Positions 17,636 to 25,668 of a stretch of 64,000 nucleotides of DNA are shown here, one piece after another (positions within the stretch are counted from its first letter, which is position 1; the number at the start of each line of letters is the position of its first letter). This stretch comes from Caballeronia turbans (lineage in GTDB: Bacteria > Pseudomonadota > Gammaproteobacteria > Burkholderiales > Burkholderiaceae): assembly GCA_001544655.2 (NCBI GenBank), contig FCOD02000007.1:124001-188000 (forward strand). Direction: 5' to 3'. The notes beneath the pieces were generated by a model. That model was not told where the DNA came from. It made no database searches and was given only the letters and a program-made list of their open reading frames with translations. The position numbers were made by a program, and so were the translations under genes.

Positions 17636-19531
17636 TTAGTGCATGCGGAATATCGGCCGGAAGAACGCGGCCAGTTCGTCGTAGGCATCCAGCGGAAGAA
17701 CATGAGCGACGTATTGATCCGGACGGACCACCACGAGTGCGCCCCGTTCGCGATCGACGGCGCGCTCGCCGAAGATATCAGTCGCTGCGTCGTTCGTAAA
17801 TGCCTTCTCGTAGTCGATGAGACCGTACCGTCCCTTGCGCGGCAGCAGAAGCGCGGGCAGGTCTTCGAGACGCACGTCACGATGAGGCTCTTGCAGCACC
17901 GCGCGCAAGTCGAGCACGCTGTCGATATCGGCGTTCTCTGGTGTGATGCGCCGCAAGACGGAATCGGGCGACGTGGCGAGATGCGCGCACAGCGCCTGAA
18001 GCGCACTGCGCTTCGCATCCGAGAACGCGTACAGGCGCCAGCGGCCGTCCGCACGGGCCGCGTGTCCGAGATGGACCGGCTTGGCATCCGCGATGCGAAC
18101 GACGGGCGATGAGTGAAAGCGCGTCCCGATCACGAATCCCCCGGCGAGTGCCTGATGAGTCGCGGCGCCCGTCAGCACGCCCTGCCGGTAATGGGTCGCA
18201 AGGCCCGCCGTGTAGCGGCCCGCACGCACGAAATACGCCTGAAGCTCCGCGGGATCGACGCCGCCCGCTTCCGGCCGGTTCGGATCCTTGGGCGGCGCGG
18301 CCATCATCGCCGACCATTCTTTGTCGAAGTCGATCAACGCTTTCGCGATGGGCTGGCGCTCATCCGAATACGTGCGCAACAAGCCTGCGTCGCTTTGGCC
18401 CTGCAAAACGGCGCCGAGCTTCCAGCCGAGATTGAAGCCGTCCTGCATGGACACGTTCATGCCCTGGCCGGCTTTCGCGCTATGCGTATGGCACGCATCG
18501 CCCGCGATGAACACGCGCGGTTCGCGAGCGGTGCCGTCGGCCGTGAGCGCATCGTCGAAACGGTCGGTCAGACGCTGTCCCACTTCATAAACCGAGAACC
18601 ACGCGACTTCTTTCACATCGAGCGAATACGGATGCAGAATGTGCTGCGCCGTCTCGATGATGCGATCGACGGAAATCTGCTTGATGCCGTCGCGGTTCTC
18701 CGGCGTGACCTCCCCGAGATCGACATAGAAGCGAACCAGATATCCGCCTTCACGCGGAATGATGAGCAGATTGCCTTTGCTCGCGGACTGGATCGCTGCC
18801 TTCAGCCGGATGTCGGGAAAGTCGGTGACAGCGAGCGCATCCATCACGCCCCACGCGTGATTGGCGGCATCGCCGCGCAGCGTTTGTCCGATGGCCGTGC
18901 GCACGGCGCTGCGGGCGCCGTCGCAACCGACGACATAGCGCGCACGCACGGTCACTTGCTCGCCAAGCCGCGATGCATCGGTGCGGCGCAAGGTGACCCG
19001 CACCGGGAATTCTCCAGTCTCGTCGCGTTGAATGTCGATGGCTTCGAGATCGTAGTCCGGCTCGATCCTTTCCGCGGAACGACGCATCACATCGAGCAGG
19101 TAGTCCTGCACGCGCGCCTGATTGACGATGACATGCGGAAACTCCGAGAGACCTGTTTCGGTATCCTGAACGCGTCCGGTACGGCTGATTGCGTCGCGAT
19201 CATGCGCATCGGGCCGCCAGAAGACCGTCTCATTGACCCAGTAGGCCTCGCGCAACAGGCGGTCGCTGAGGCCGAATGCATTGAACATCTCGACGGTGCG
19301 GCACGCGACGCCATCCGCCTGCCCCATGCGCAACGGACCGCTGCGACGTTCGACGATGCGCGTTCGAATCGTCGGAAATTGCGACAGTTGCGCTGCCAGC
19401 ACGAGCCCGGCCGGCCCGCTTCCGACGATGAGCACGTCGACGGCGTCGGGCATCCCGATCCGAGGTGCGCCCTCGGCGGCGGGCTCGATCATCGGATCGC
19501 CAGCGCGGAAACCGTTCAGATGAAATTGCAT
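17636..19531 (-). CDS. mobA: 3-hydroxybenzoate 4-monooxygenase
   Basis: This is a 631-residue FAD monooxygenase starting MQFHLNGFRAGDP, close to the known Comamonas MobA (about 639 residues). VLIVGSGPAGLVLAAQL is the FAD GxGxxG motif, GCDGARSAVR the DG motif, and FIAGDACHTHSAKAGQGMN the GD motif. The C-terminal thioredoxin-like domain of the phenol hydroxylase group follows. It turns 3-hydroxybenzoate to protocatechuate using NADPH and oxygen. The ATG at 19531 has GGAGG 8 nt ahead; a longer frame to 20023 overlaps the HEAT gene and is rejected. Together with the oph genes it adds a second route to protocatechuate. Confidence 0.92.
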   Translation of the reverse strand: MQFHLNGFRAGDPMIEPAAEGAPRIGMPDAVDVLIVGSGPAGLVLAAQLSQFPTIRTRIVERRSGPLRMGQADGVACRTVEMFNAFGLSDRLLREAYWVNETVFWRPDAHDRDAISRTGRVQDTETGLSEFPHVIVNQARVQDYLLDVMRRSAERIEPDYDLEAIDIQRDETGEFPVRVTLRRTDASRLGEQVTVRARYVVGCDGARSAVRTAIGQTLRGDAANHAWGVMDALAVTDFPDIRLKAAIQSASKGNLLIIPREGGYLVRFYVDLGEVTPENRDGIKQISVDRIIETAQHILHPYSLDVKEVAWFSVYEVGQRLTDRFDDALTADGTAREPRVFIAGDACHTHSAKAGQGMNVSMQDGFNLGWKLGAVLQGQSDAGLLRTYSDERQPIAKALIDFDKEWSAMMAAPPKDPNRPEAGGVDPAELQAYFVRAGRYTAGLATHYRQGVLTGAATHQALAGGFVIGTRFHSSPVVRIADAKPVHLGHAARADGRWRLYAFSDAKRSALQALCAHLATSPDSVLRRITPENADIDSVLDLRAVLQEPHRDVRLEDLPALLLPRKGRYGLIDYEKAFTNDAATDIFGERAVDRERGALVVVRPDQYVAHVLPLDAYDELAAFFRPIFRMH

Positions 19532-19585
19532 GGTGTGGACCTCCATTCCTCGGTGCGTCAGTGTGATGAGGAATATACTCCGTAC

Positions 19586-19597
19586 ACCAACTATTTG
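19586..19597. promoter_or_regulatory. Candidate MarR operator ahead of mobA
   Basis: CCAACTATTTGG (one mismatched pair) lies 55 nt ahead of the mobA start, just upstream of a TATATT-like -10 on the minus strand. It is short, so the call is tentative. Confidence 0.35.
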
Positions 19598-19682
19598 GAT
19601 ACGTTCTTGTAGTGGATGTTTACCCTGATATTGCGCGCGAGTCGCTCGTCCGTGAATGATCAGTCGGTTCGCGATGTGCGGC

Positions 19683-20630
19683 TTATCGTTCCCCGATCTG
19701 CGCGATCGCAATTCGCACCGCCTTGCGCACTTCCGGATCGCCGTCCTGAAGCGCGGCTTCGAGGACGGCCAGCGCATCGGCATTGCCGAGTTCGCCGAGC
19801 GCGAGTGCGGCCTCCTTGCGCACGTTGCTGATCGGGAAGACGAGCAACTGTGACACCGCGTGCGTGCTCGCCACATCGCGCAGACGTCCGAGCGCGCGCA
19901 CGGCCTGCAGCGCGACTTGCCAGTAGTCGTCGGCGAGCGCGCGTTCGAGCGCATCGCGCGCGCCGACGAGACGCAGTTTGCCGAGCGTCGCGGCGGCTTC
20001 TTCCCGCACGCGCCATGCTTCATCCGATAGCGCGTGCGTCAACGTGGCGAGCACGCTGTCGTCCGTGGCTAAGCCGAGCGCGCCGACGGCGGCATGCCGC
20101 ACATCGACCGAGGTATCGCTGCGCGCAAGCTGCGTCAATCGCTCCAGTGCATGCGCATGACGCAGCCAGCCGAGGACGCCGACAGCTTCGCGCCTTACGA
20201 CCGGCGACGCATCCGACAAAGCCTTCAACGCAGGCCCGGCCGCTTCCGGCAGGCGCAATTCGCGCAGTGCACGCAGAAGCGCTGCGCGCGTGTATGCATC
20301 GGCATCGGCATGAACGAGATGCGGCAGCAGGCGGGCGCCCGCAGCCGGATCCTTCAGCGCGGCGAGGCTTTCGGCGGCGGCTTCGCGCGTGTCCGTGTCG
20401 ATATCGGTGAGCGCGGCGCACAGCGCATCGACGGCTTCGTTCGTATCCCATGCGCCGAGACGTTGCGCGGCCGTGCGGCGCACGTTGGCATCCGCGTCAT
20501 GACGCAAGGCATGGGCAAGCGAGGGCAGCCACGTTTCGTCTTCGAGATCGGCGGCTTCGATCACGGCGAGACGGCGCACGGCCGCGTCGTCATGCGCGAG
20601 GCGGTCGGAGAGGGTGCTGGCAAGTGTCAT
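19683..20630 (-). CDS. HEAT-repeat protein of the AprBA-like operon
   Basis: The product is 315 residues, almost wholly HEAT/PBS-lyase-type repeats of about 31 residues (for example DADANVRRTAAQRLGAW, DTDTREAAAESLAAL, DPEVRKAVRIAIAQI). It has no signal peptide or membrane segment, so it is a cytoplasmic scaffold or assembly protein. It starts 42 nt after the ferredoxin stop and is probably the third gene of the flavoprotein-ferredoxin-HEAT unit. Some HEAT proteins of this kind carry cofactor lyase activity, but no catalytic signature is visible. Its job here, perhaps complex assembly, is inferred from position. Confidence 0.85.
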   Translation of the reverse strand: MTLASTLSDRLAHDDAAVRRLAVIEAADLEDETWLPSLAHALRHDADANVRRTAAQRLGAWDTNEAVDALCAALTDIDTDTREAAAESLAALKDPAAGARLLPHLVHADADAYTRAALLRALRELRLPEAAGPALKALSDASPVVRREAVGVLGWLRHAHALERLTQLARSDTSVDVRHAAVGALGLATDDSVLATLTHALSDEAWRVREEAAATLGKLRLVGARDALERALADDYWQVALQAVRALGRLRDVASTHAVSQLLVFPISNVRKEAALALGELGNADALAVLEAALQDGDPEVRKAVRIAIAQIGER

Positions 20631-20672
20631 GAAAAAAAACCGTATGAGAAGTCGAAGCGCGCGGGCGCGTCA

Positions 20673-20918
20673 TCATCGAAGAAGATACGGAATGTCGACA
20701 TGCACGGCATTGGTCGGACAATCGCGCTCGCAGGGCATGCAGTACCAGCATTCGTCGAACTTCATGAACGCCTTGCCGGTTTCGGGGTCGATCGCGAGCA
20801 GGTCCATCGGACAGACGTCGATGCAGACCGTGCAGCCCTTGTCGGCGATGCACTTCTCTTCGTCGATCATCACGGGAAGGCTCGAGCGCAGACGCGCTTC
20901 GCGGGGCACGAGGGCCAT
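20673..20918 (-). CDS. Ferredoxin with two [4Fe-4S] clusters (AprB-like)
   Basis: The product is 81 residues starting MALVPREARLRSSLP. The Cys sets are CIADKGCTVCIDVCP and CWYCMPCERDCP, enough for two [4Fe-4S] clusters with the spacing seen in AprB (CDGCKALERTACEYICP / CWECYSCVKMCP). The long C-terminal tail of dissimilatory AprB that wraps around AprA is absent. The ATG at 20918 has AGGAG 7 nt ahead, and the gene begins 10 nt after the flavoprotein stop. It likely feeds electrons to or from that flavoprotein. Confidence 0.88.
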   Translation of the reverse strand: MALVPREARLRSSLPVMIDEEKCIADKGCTVCIDVCPMDLLAIDPETGKAFMKFDECWYCMPCERDCPTNAVHVDIPYLLR

Positions 20919-20928
20919 TTTCTTTCTC

Positions 20929-22665
20929 CTATGCAGCGACGGGCTGCGACGCGCGAGCCACACGCAAACGCGAATACGCGCCGCGCTCGGACTCGTCGAC
21001 GGGAACCACATACGGTTCCACGGGTTTCTTGAACGAGATCATGCGCCCGGCTGCATCCTTCTTCAGATGCGCATGGCAGAACCATTCGTCATCGTTGCGC
21101 TCGGGATAATCGACGCGATGGTGATAAAGACCCCAGCGGCTCTCGGTGCGAAAGAGCGATGCACGCGCGGCCATTTCGGCGCAATCGAGAATCGCGGCGA
21201 CTTCGGCGGCGCGCATCAGTTCATGCGCATCGGCGGCGGCGAGACGATCGACGTCCTCGCGGATTTCGGCGAAACGCTGCAGGCCTATTTCCATGCGCCG
21301 CGTGACCTTCGGCGGCTGCAGATAGTCATTGACGAAGCGGCGCAGCTTGAATTCGACCTGCCCGGGCGGCAGGCCGTGTGCGCGCGACAGCGGCGCGAAG
21401 ATGCGAACACGTTCGCGCTCGATCTGCGATGCATCGAGCGCGGGCAATGCGCGGCCCGCGACATGCGAGGCCGCGTCGACACCTGCGAACCAGCCGTAGG
21501 TGAACGCGCCGAGCATGTAGTTATGCGGCACGGCGGCCATGTCGCCCGCGGCGTAAAGCCCTTGCACGGATGTGCGCGCGTGTTCGTCGACCCATACGCC
21601 CGATGCGCTGTGTCCGCTGCAAAGGCCGATCTCGGAGATATGCATCTCGATCATGCGCGTGCGATAGTCGTTGCCGCGTCGCGCGTGAAAGCGTCCGCGG
21701 CTCGGCCGCTCGTTGGTGTGCAGGATCGTCTCGATCGTCTGAATCGTTTCCTCCGCGAGATGATCGAGCTTCAGGAACACCGGGCCGTTGCCGCTCTGGA
21801 GTTCCTGATAGAACTCCCACATCATTTGCCCGCTCCAGTAATCGCATTCGATGAAGCGCTCGCCCTTGCCGTTCGCCGTATAGCCGCCGAGCGGGCCCGT
21901 CACATACGCGCACGCCGGACCGTTGTAGTCCTTGATGAGCGGATTGATCTGGAAGCATTCGAGGTTCGAGAGTTCCGCGCCCGCGTGATAGGCCATCGCG
22001 TAGCCGTCGCCGGCATTGGTCGGATTCTCGTAGGTGCCCATCAGATAGCCCGATGCGGGCAAGCCCAGTCGCCCGGCCGCGCCGCAGCAGAGAATCACGG
22101 CTTTCGCGCGAATCACGTAGAAATCGGCGCTGCGGCAATCGAAACCCATCACGCCCGCGATCTCGCCGTTGGGGCTATTCAGCAAGCGCGTTGCGACGAT
22201 GCGATTCGTGATGTCCACACGCGCGCGTTTCAACTGCCGGTAGAGCACCTTCTTGACATCGTGGCCTTCGGGCATCGGCAGCACGTAGGCGCCCATGTGA
22301 TGCACCTTGCGCACCGCATAGTCGCCGGTGTGATCCTTCTCGAACTTCACACCCCAGCGGTCGAGTTCCTCGATCGTCGTGAAGCTGTGGCGTGCATAGG
22401 CGTAGATCGTGGCCTGATTGACGATGCCGTCGTTCGCCACGGTGATTTCCTTCGTGTACTGCTCGGGCGTCGCGTGGCCGGGAATGACGGCGTTGTTCAG
22501 GCCGTCCATGCCCATCGAGATCGCGCCGCTGCGCTTCACGTGCGCCTTGTCGATGAGCAGCACGCGCAGGCTCGGGTCGTGCTGCTTCGCCTTGATGGCG
22601 GCCATCGGGCCGGCCGTGCCGCCCCCAACGACGACGATGTCGTATTCGAGTTCGTGAGTCTGCAT
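20929..22665 (-). CDS. AprA-like FAD flavoprotein (fumarate reductase / APS reductase alpha family)
   Basis: The product is 578 residues. FAD binding is at DIVVVGGGTAGPMAAIKAKQ and DKAHVKRSGAISMGMDGLNN, the latter matching the AprA KRSGA segment. The C-terminal part has ELMRAAEV then LFRTESRWGLYHHRVDYPERN and DDEWFCHAHL, which is the AprA pattern (RxETRWxGYYxRxDYPxxND.EW) and not that of succinate dehydrogenase. No Tat or Sec signal is present. In sulfate reducers AprBA reduces adenylyl sulfate to sulfite; in a heterotroph of this group the substrate is unknown and may be another sulfur compound. It is first in a three-gene operon with a palindrome 14 nt ahead of its start. Confidence 0.86.
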   Translation of the reverse strand: MQTHELEYDIVVVGGGTAGPMAAIKAKQHDPSLRVLLIDKAHVKRSGAISMGMDGLNNAVIPGHATPEQYTKEITVANDGIVNQATIYAYARHSFTTIEELDRWGVKFEKDHTGDYAVRKVHHMGAYVLPMPEGHDVKKVLYRQLKRARVDITNRIVATRLLNSPNGEIAGVMGFDCRSADFYVIRAKAVILCCGAAGRLGLPASGYLMGTYENPTNAGDGYAMAYHAGAELSNLECFQINPLIKDYNGPACAYVTGPLGGYTANGKGERFIECDYWSGQMMWEFYQELQSGNGPVFLKLDHLAEETIQTIETILHTNERPSRGRFHARRGNDYRTRMIEMHISEIGLCSGHSASGVWVDEHARTSVQGLYAAGDMAAVPHNYMLGAFTYGWFAGVDAASHVAGRALPALDASQIERERVRIFAPLSRAHGLPPGQVEFKLRRFVNDYLQPPKVTRRMEIGLQRFAEIREDVDRLAAADAHELMRAAEVAAILDCAEMAARASLFRTESRWGLYHHRVDYPERNDDEWFCHAHLKKDAAGRMISFKKPVEPYVVPVDESERGAYSRLRVARASQPVAA

Positions 22666-22679
22666 GATCTGGAATCTCT

Positions 22680-22695
22680 ACTTGTTATGACAAGT
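22680..22695. promoter_or_regulatory. Candidate GntR operator ahead of the AprA-like operon
   Basis: ACTTGT-TATG-ACAAGT is a perfect 6-4-6 inverted repeat in the 68-nt gap between the GntR gene and the flavoprotein start. The TTGT...ACAA core resembles sites of HutC-branch GntR repressors. Confidence 0.6.
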
Positions 22696-22733
22696 CAGGA
22701 TCAGATTCTAGGAGCACGCGAACCGCGTGGGAA

Positions 22734-23540
22734 TCAATTGTTTTTGCTTTGCTTCTGCCTGCTTCGAATAACGCGCGGCGCGCCGGCGGCCGCTCGTTCG
22801 CGATCGATGCGCAGCCGGTACTGAAATGTATCGCCGCGAAAATAGAGGTACTCGAAGTCGATGGGTTTGCCCTCTGCATCGTGCGTGAGACGCTCGATGC
22901 GCAGGAGCGGCGCGCCTTTCTTGACATCGAGCGCATCGGCGATATCGGGTGCGGCTGCGATGGCGTCTATTGCGAGTTGCGCGTGACCGAGCGGCACGGC
23001 ACAGTCGTTTTCCAGCATCAGGAAGATATCGCGTGTCGCCAGCTCCGCGCGTTTCAGGCGTTTCCCGATGGCTTCGGGCAGAAACGTCACTTCGTACGAA
23101 ACCGGCGAGCGATTGAGCAGACGCACACGATGAATCTCGGCAACGCTGCTGCCTTCAGCGAGACCGAGCCGCGCCGCGACTTCCGCGGGCGCGGGCACGA
23201 AACGCAGTTGCACGACGCGGTTGATGATCTCGTGTCCGCTCTCCGACATCGCCTCGGCGAAACCCTGCAACGATGTCACGTTTTGGAACGTCTTCGGCTG
23301 CGACACGAACGAACCTTTGCCGTGCACCTTGAAGATCAGCCCTTCCTTTTGCAGGTCGCCTAGCGCCTGCCGGATCGTGATGCGGCTGACGTCGAACATC
23401 GCCATCAGCTCGCTTTCCGAAGGCATGCGGCTCATCGGTTCATAGCGGCCATCGAGAATGCCGGTGCGCAACACGTCCTTGATTTGCGTGTAGAGCGGAA
23501 CGTGTGAATCGGGCGAAATGGACGGGCGACGAGTGGACAT
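22734..23540 (-). CDS. GntR family regulator with UTRA domain (HutC branch)
   Basis: The product is 268 residues. The winged helix is SELMAMFDVSRITIRQALGDL followed by LIFKVHGKGSFV, about residues 30-75. The UTRA effector domain holds EIHRVRLLNRSPVSYEVTFLP and ends FEYLYFRGDTFQYRLRI. The gene is directly upstream of the AprA-like operon on the same strand and probably represses it until a small ligand binds. UTRA ligands in this branch are often urocanate, sugar phosphates or organic acids; the ligand here is unknown. Confidence 0.86.
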   Translation of the reverse strand: MSTRRPSISPDSHVPLYTQIKDVLRTGILDGRYEPMSRMPSESELMAMFDVSRITIRQALGDLQKEGLIFKVHGKGSFVSQPKTFQNVTSLQGFAEAMSESGHEIINRVVQLRFVPAPAEVAARLGLAEGSSVAEIHRVRLLNRSPVSYEVTFLPEAIGKRLKRAELATRDIFLMLENDCAVPLGHAQLAIDAIAAAPDIADALDVKKGAPLLRIERLTHDAEGKPIDFEYLYFRGDTFQYRLRIDRERAAAGAPRVIRSRQKQSKNN

Positions 23541-23697
23541 GAGAATGGAAGGGCAAGAGGCGGTCGCGGCGAGTTGCGATTATAGCGGCGCGCCCCCGAC
23601 GTCATCGCCATAAACAAATGACGAAATATTGGTTAGCCGCACCCTTGCGCTGCCCGAGAATGGAGTCTGGCTAGTTCGAGGCGAGCGAGGACCGAAG

Positions 23698-24324
23698 ATG
23701 AATGAGCGCAACGCGCGGGACGCAGGAACGTCAGGTTTTTCGTCGTTGCCGCCGGTGACGCTCGTGATCGTGCCGGGACTGCACGGCAGCGAGGACGCGC
23801 ACTGGCAGAGCTGGCTCGAGCGCGAGACGCCCGGCGCGCGGCGGGTCGAGCAGCGCGACTGGAGTACGCCGAATCTCGCCATCTGGAGCGACGCCGTTCG
23901 CGACGTGCTCGCGAGCATCGACGGTCCTGTCGTCATCGCGGCGCATAGCTTCGGGTGTCTCGCGACGGCGCATGCGCTGTCCCACGCAGGCGCGTTCGAT
24001 GCGCATGCCGCGAACGTGAAGGGCGTGCTGTTCGTTGCGCCCGCGAGCCCCGCGAAGTTCCGTTTCGCGGGCGCGTTCACCGCGCGCCGCCTCGATACGC
24101 TTTCGCTCGTCGTCGGCAGCGAGACCGATCCGTGGATGCCGCTCGACGACGCGCGCACGCTCGCGCAGCGCTGGAACAGCGCGTTCGTGAATCTCGGCGA
24201 CGCGGGGCATATCAATACATCGGCGGGATTCGGACCGTGGCCGCTCGCGAAGCATTTCGTCGAAACGCTCGCGCGCCGTGCCGCGCCCGAATTCGAAGAA
24301 GAGGAAGCGCGCGCCTACGGCTGA
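23698..24324 (+). CDS. RBBP9/YdeN family alpha/beta hydrolase
   Basis: This 208-residue small serine hydrolase has VTLVIVPGLHGSEDAHWQSW, the family N-terminal motif. The nucleophile elbow is AHSFGC (Ser about residue 84), the Asp is in SETDPWMP and the His is in GDAGHINTSAGFGPW, the RBBP9 signature end. The ATG at 23698 has GAGG about 8 nt ahead; earlier TTG codons lack a site. It is divergent from the GntR gene. The substrate is unknown; YdeN-type enzymes act as esterases in vitro. A terminator hairpin follows. Confidence 0.85.
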   Translation: MNERNARDAGTSGFSSLPPVTLVIVPGLHGSEDAHWQSWLERETPGARRVEQRDWSTPNLAIWSDAVRDVLASIDGPVVIAAHSFGCLATAHALSHAGAFDAHAANVKGVLFVAPASPAKFRFAGAFTARRLDTLSLVVGSETDPWMPLDDARTLAQRWNSAFVNLGDAGHINTSAGFGPWPLAKHFVETLARRAAPEFEEEEARAYG

Positions 24325-24356
24325 TACCGCAGCGCAAGGATGTGTGTAGGATGCAT

Positions 24357-24378
24357 GGCCGCCTTCGGGCGGCCTTTG
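24357..24378 (+). terminator. Rho-independent terminator after the hydrolase gene
   Basis: GGCCGCC-TTCG-GGCGGCC is a perfect 7-bp stem with a stable UUCG tetraloop, followed by TTTGTT. It ends the hydrolase transcript 39 nt ahead of the sulfate-binding protein gene. Confidence 0.8.
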
Positions 24379-24416
24379 TTCGTTGGTGTGATTCGAACCC
24401 TGTCTCTGGAGAAAAA

Positions 24417-25418
24417 ATGGCGGTCTATAACAAGCTGGTCATCACCGTTGCACTCGGCATCGCGGCGAGCATCGCGCAGGCGGACACGACGCTGCTCAAC
24501 GTGTCCTACGACGTGACGCGCGAGCTGTACAAGGACATCGACGCGGCCTTCGTCGCGGACTACAAGAAGAAGACGGGCGAGACGGTATCGGTGCGGCAGT
24601 CGCATGGCGCATCGAGCGCGCAGGCGTTGTCGGTGACGCAGGGATTGCAGGCCGACGTCGTCACGATGAACCAGCCCAACGACATCGACCTGCTCGCCGA
24701 GCGCGGGCAACTCGTGCCCGCCAACTGGCGCAGCCGCCTGCCCGATGCCAGCGCGCCTTACACGACGACGATGGTCTTTCTGGTGCGCAAGGGCAATCCG
24801 AAGAACATCAAGGACTGGAGCGATCTCGCGCGGCCCGGCGTGCAGGCGGTGATCGCCAATCCGAAGACATCGGGCAACGGGCGATACGCGTATCTCGCGG
24901 CGTGGGGCTACAAGAAGCAGCAGGGCGCAACGGACGCGCAGGCGCAGGACTTCGAGAAGGCCGTCTTCAGGAACGTGCCCGTGCTCGATACGGGCGGGCG
25001 CGGCGCGACGACGACCTTCACGCAGCGCGGCATCGGCGATGTGCTCGTCACCTTCGAGAACGAAGTCGGTCTGATGAGCGCGGGGCCGGGCGCGAAGGAC
25101 TTCGAGGCCGTGTATCCGTCGGTGAGTCTGCTCGCGGAGCCGCCGGTATCGATCGTCGACAAGGTGGTGGACAAGCGCGGCACGCGCAAGGAAGCCCAGG
25201 CGTATCTCGACTTCCTGTTCACGCCCGCGGGGCAGGAGATCATCGCGCAGCATCATCTGCGGCCGCGTAACGCGGACGTGCTCGCCAGGCATGCGGCCGA
25301 GTTCAGGCCGATGAAGACCTTCACCGTCGAGCAGATGTTCGGAAGCTGGCAAAAGGCGCAGCAGACGCATTTCGCCGATGGCGGGACGTTCGATCAGGTG
25401 GTGGCGGAGAAGAACTGA
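24417..25418 (+). CDS. sbp: Periplasmic sulfate-binding protein of a sulfate ABC transporter
   Basis: The product is 333 residues with a signal peptide (KLVITVALGIAASIAQA, cleavage near residue 23). LLNVSYDVTRELYKDID and RQSHGASSAQALSV match E. coli Sbp closely, as do SAPYTTTMVFLVRKGNPKNI and NPKTSGNGRYAYLAAWGY. It binds sulfate (or thiosulfate) without metal in the periplasm for the CysTWA importer, whose genes are not in this window. TGGAGA sits 6 nt before the ATG at 24417. It is an orphan copy near the AprBA-like genes, which fits a sulfur theme; CysB control is likely in this family but no site is identified. Confidence 0.9.
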   Translation: MAVYNKLVITVALGIAASIAQADTTLLNVSYDVTRELYKDIDAAFVADYKKKTGETVSVRQSHGASSAQALSVTQGLQADVVTMNQPNDIDLLAERGQLVPANWRSRLPDASAPYTTTMVFLVRKGNPKNIKDWSDLARPGVQAVIANPKTSGNGRYAYLAAWGYKKQQGATDAQAQDFEKAVFRNVPVLDTGGRGATTTFTQRGIGDVLVTFENEVGLMSAGPGAKDFEAVYPSVSLLAEPPVSIVDKVVDKRGTRKEAQAYLDFLFTPAGQEIIAQHHLRPRNADVLARHAAEFRPMKTFTVEQMFGSWQKAQQTHFADGGTFDQVVAEKN

Positions 25419-25668
25419 CGCGGGTTATGCGCACGGCTTCGGTCTCGTCATGGCGGGCCTTGCGGCATTTACCGCAGCCGTGCTGATCGCCCAATGCCGG
25501 GCATCGAAACAAATCCTTGCGGATGGTCGCCGCCGCAGCCATTGGGCGAGCATGACGTGAATGATGATGTACAGACCGACCGGGACGAGCAGCGTTGCCC
25601 ACGGCACCGTGACCGACGAGCGCCCTTTCGATATCGCGGTGACAAAACCCAGGCGCGATGGCCGAGCT

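Noticed and set aside
19532-20023. N-terminal extension of mobA
   Set aside because: The extension overlaps the HEAT gene in another frame, has no family match, and a strong GGAGG precedes the ATG at 19531.
20614-22824. Long plus-strand frame of 736 codons
   Set aside because: It lies opposite the AprA-like and ferredoxin genes, which have clear motifs and ribosome sites. Composition is that of a shadow.
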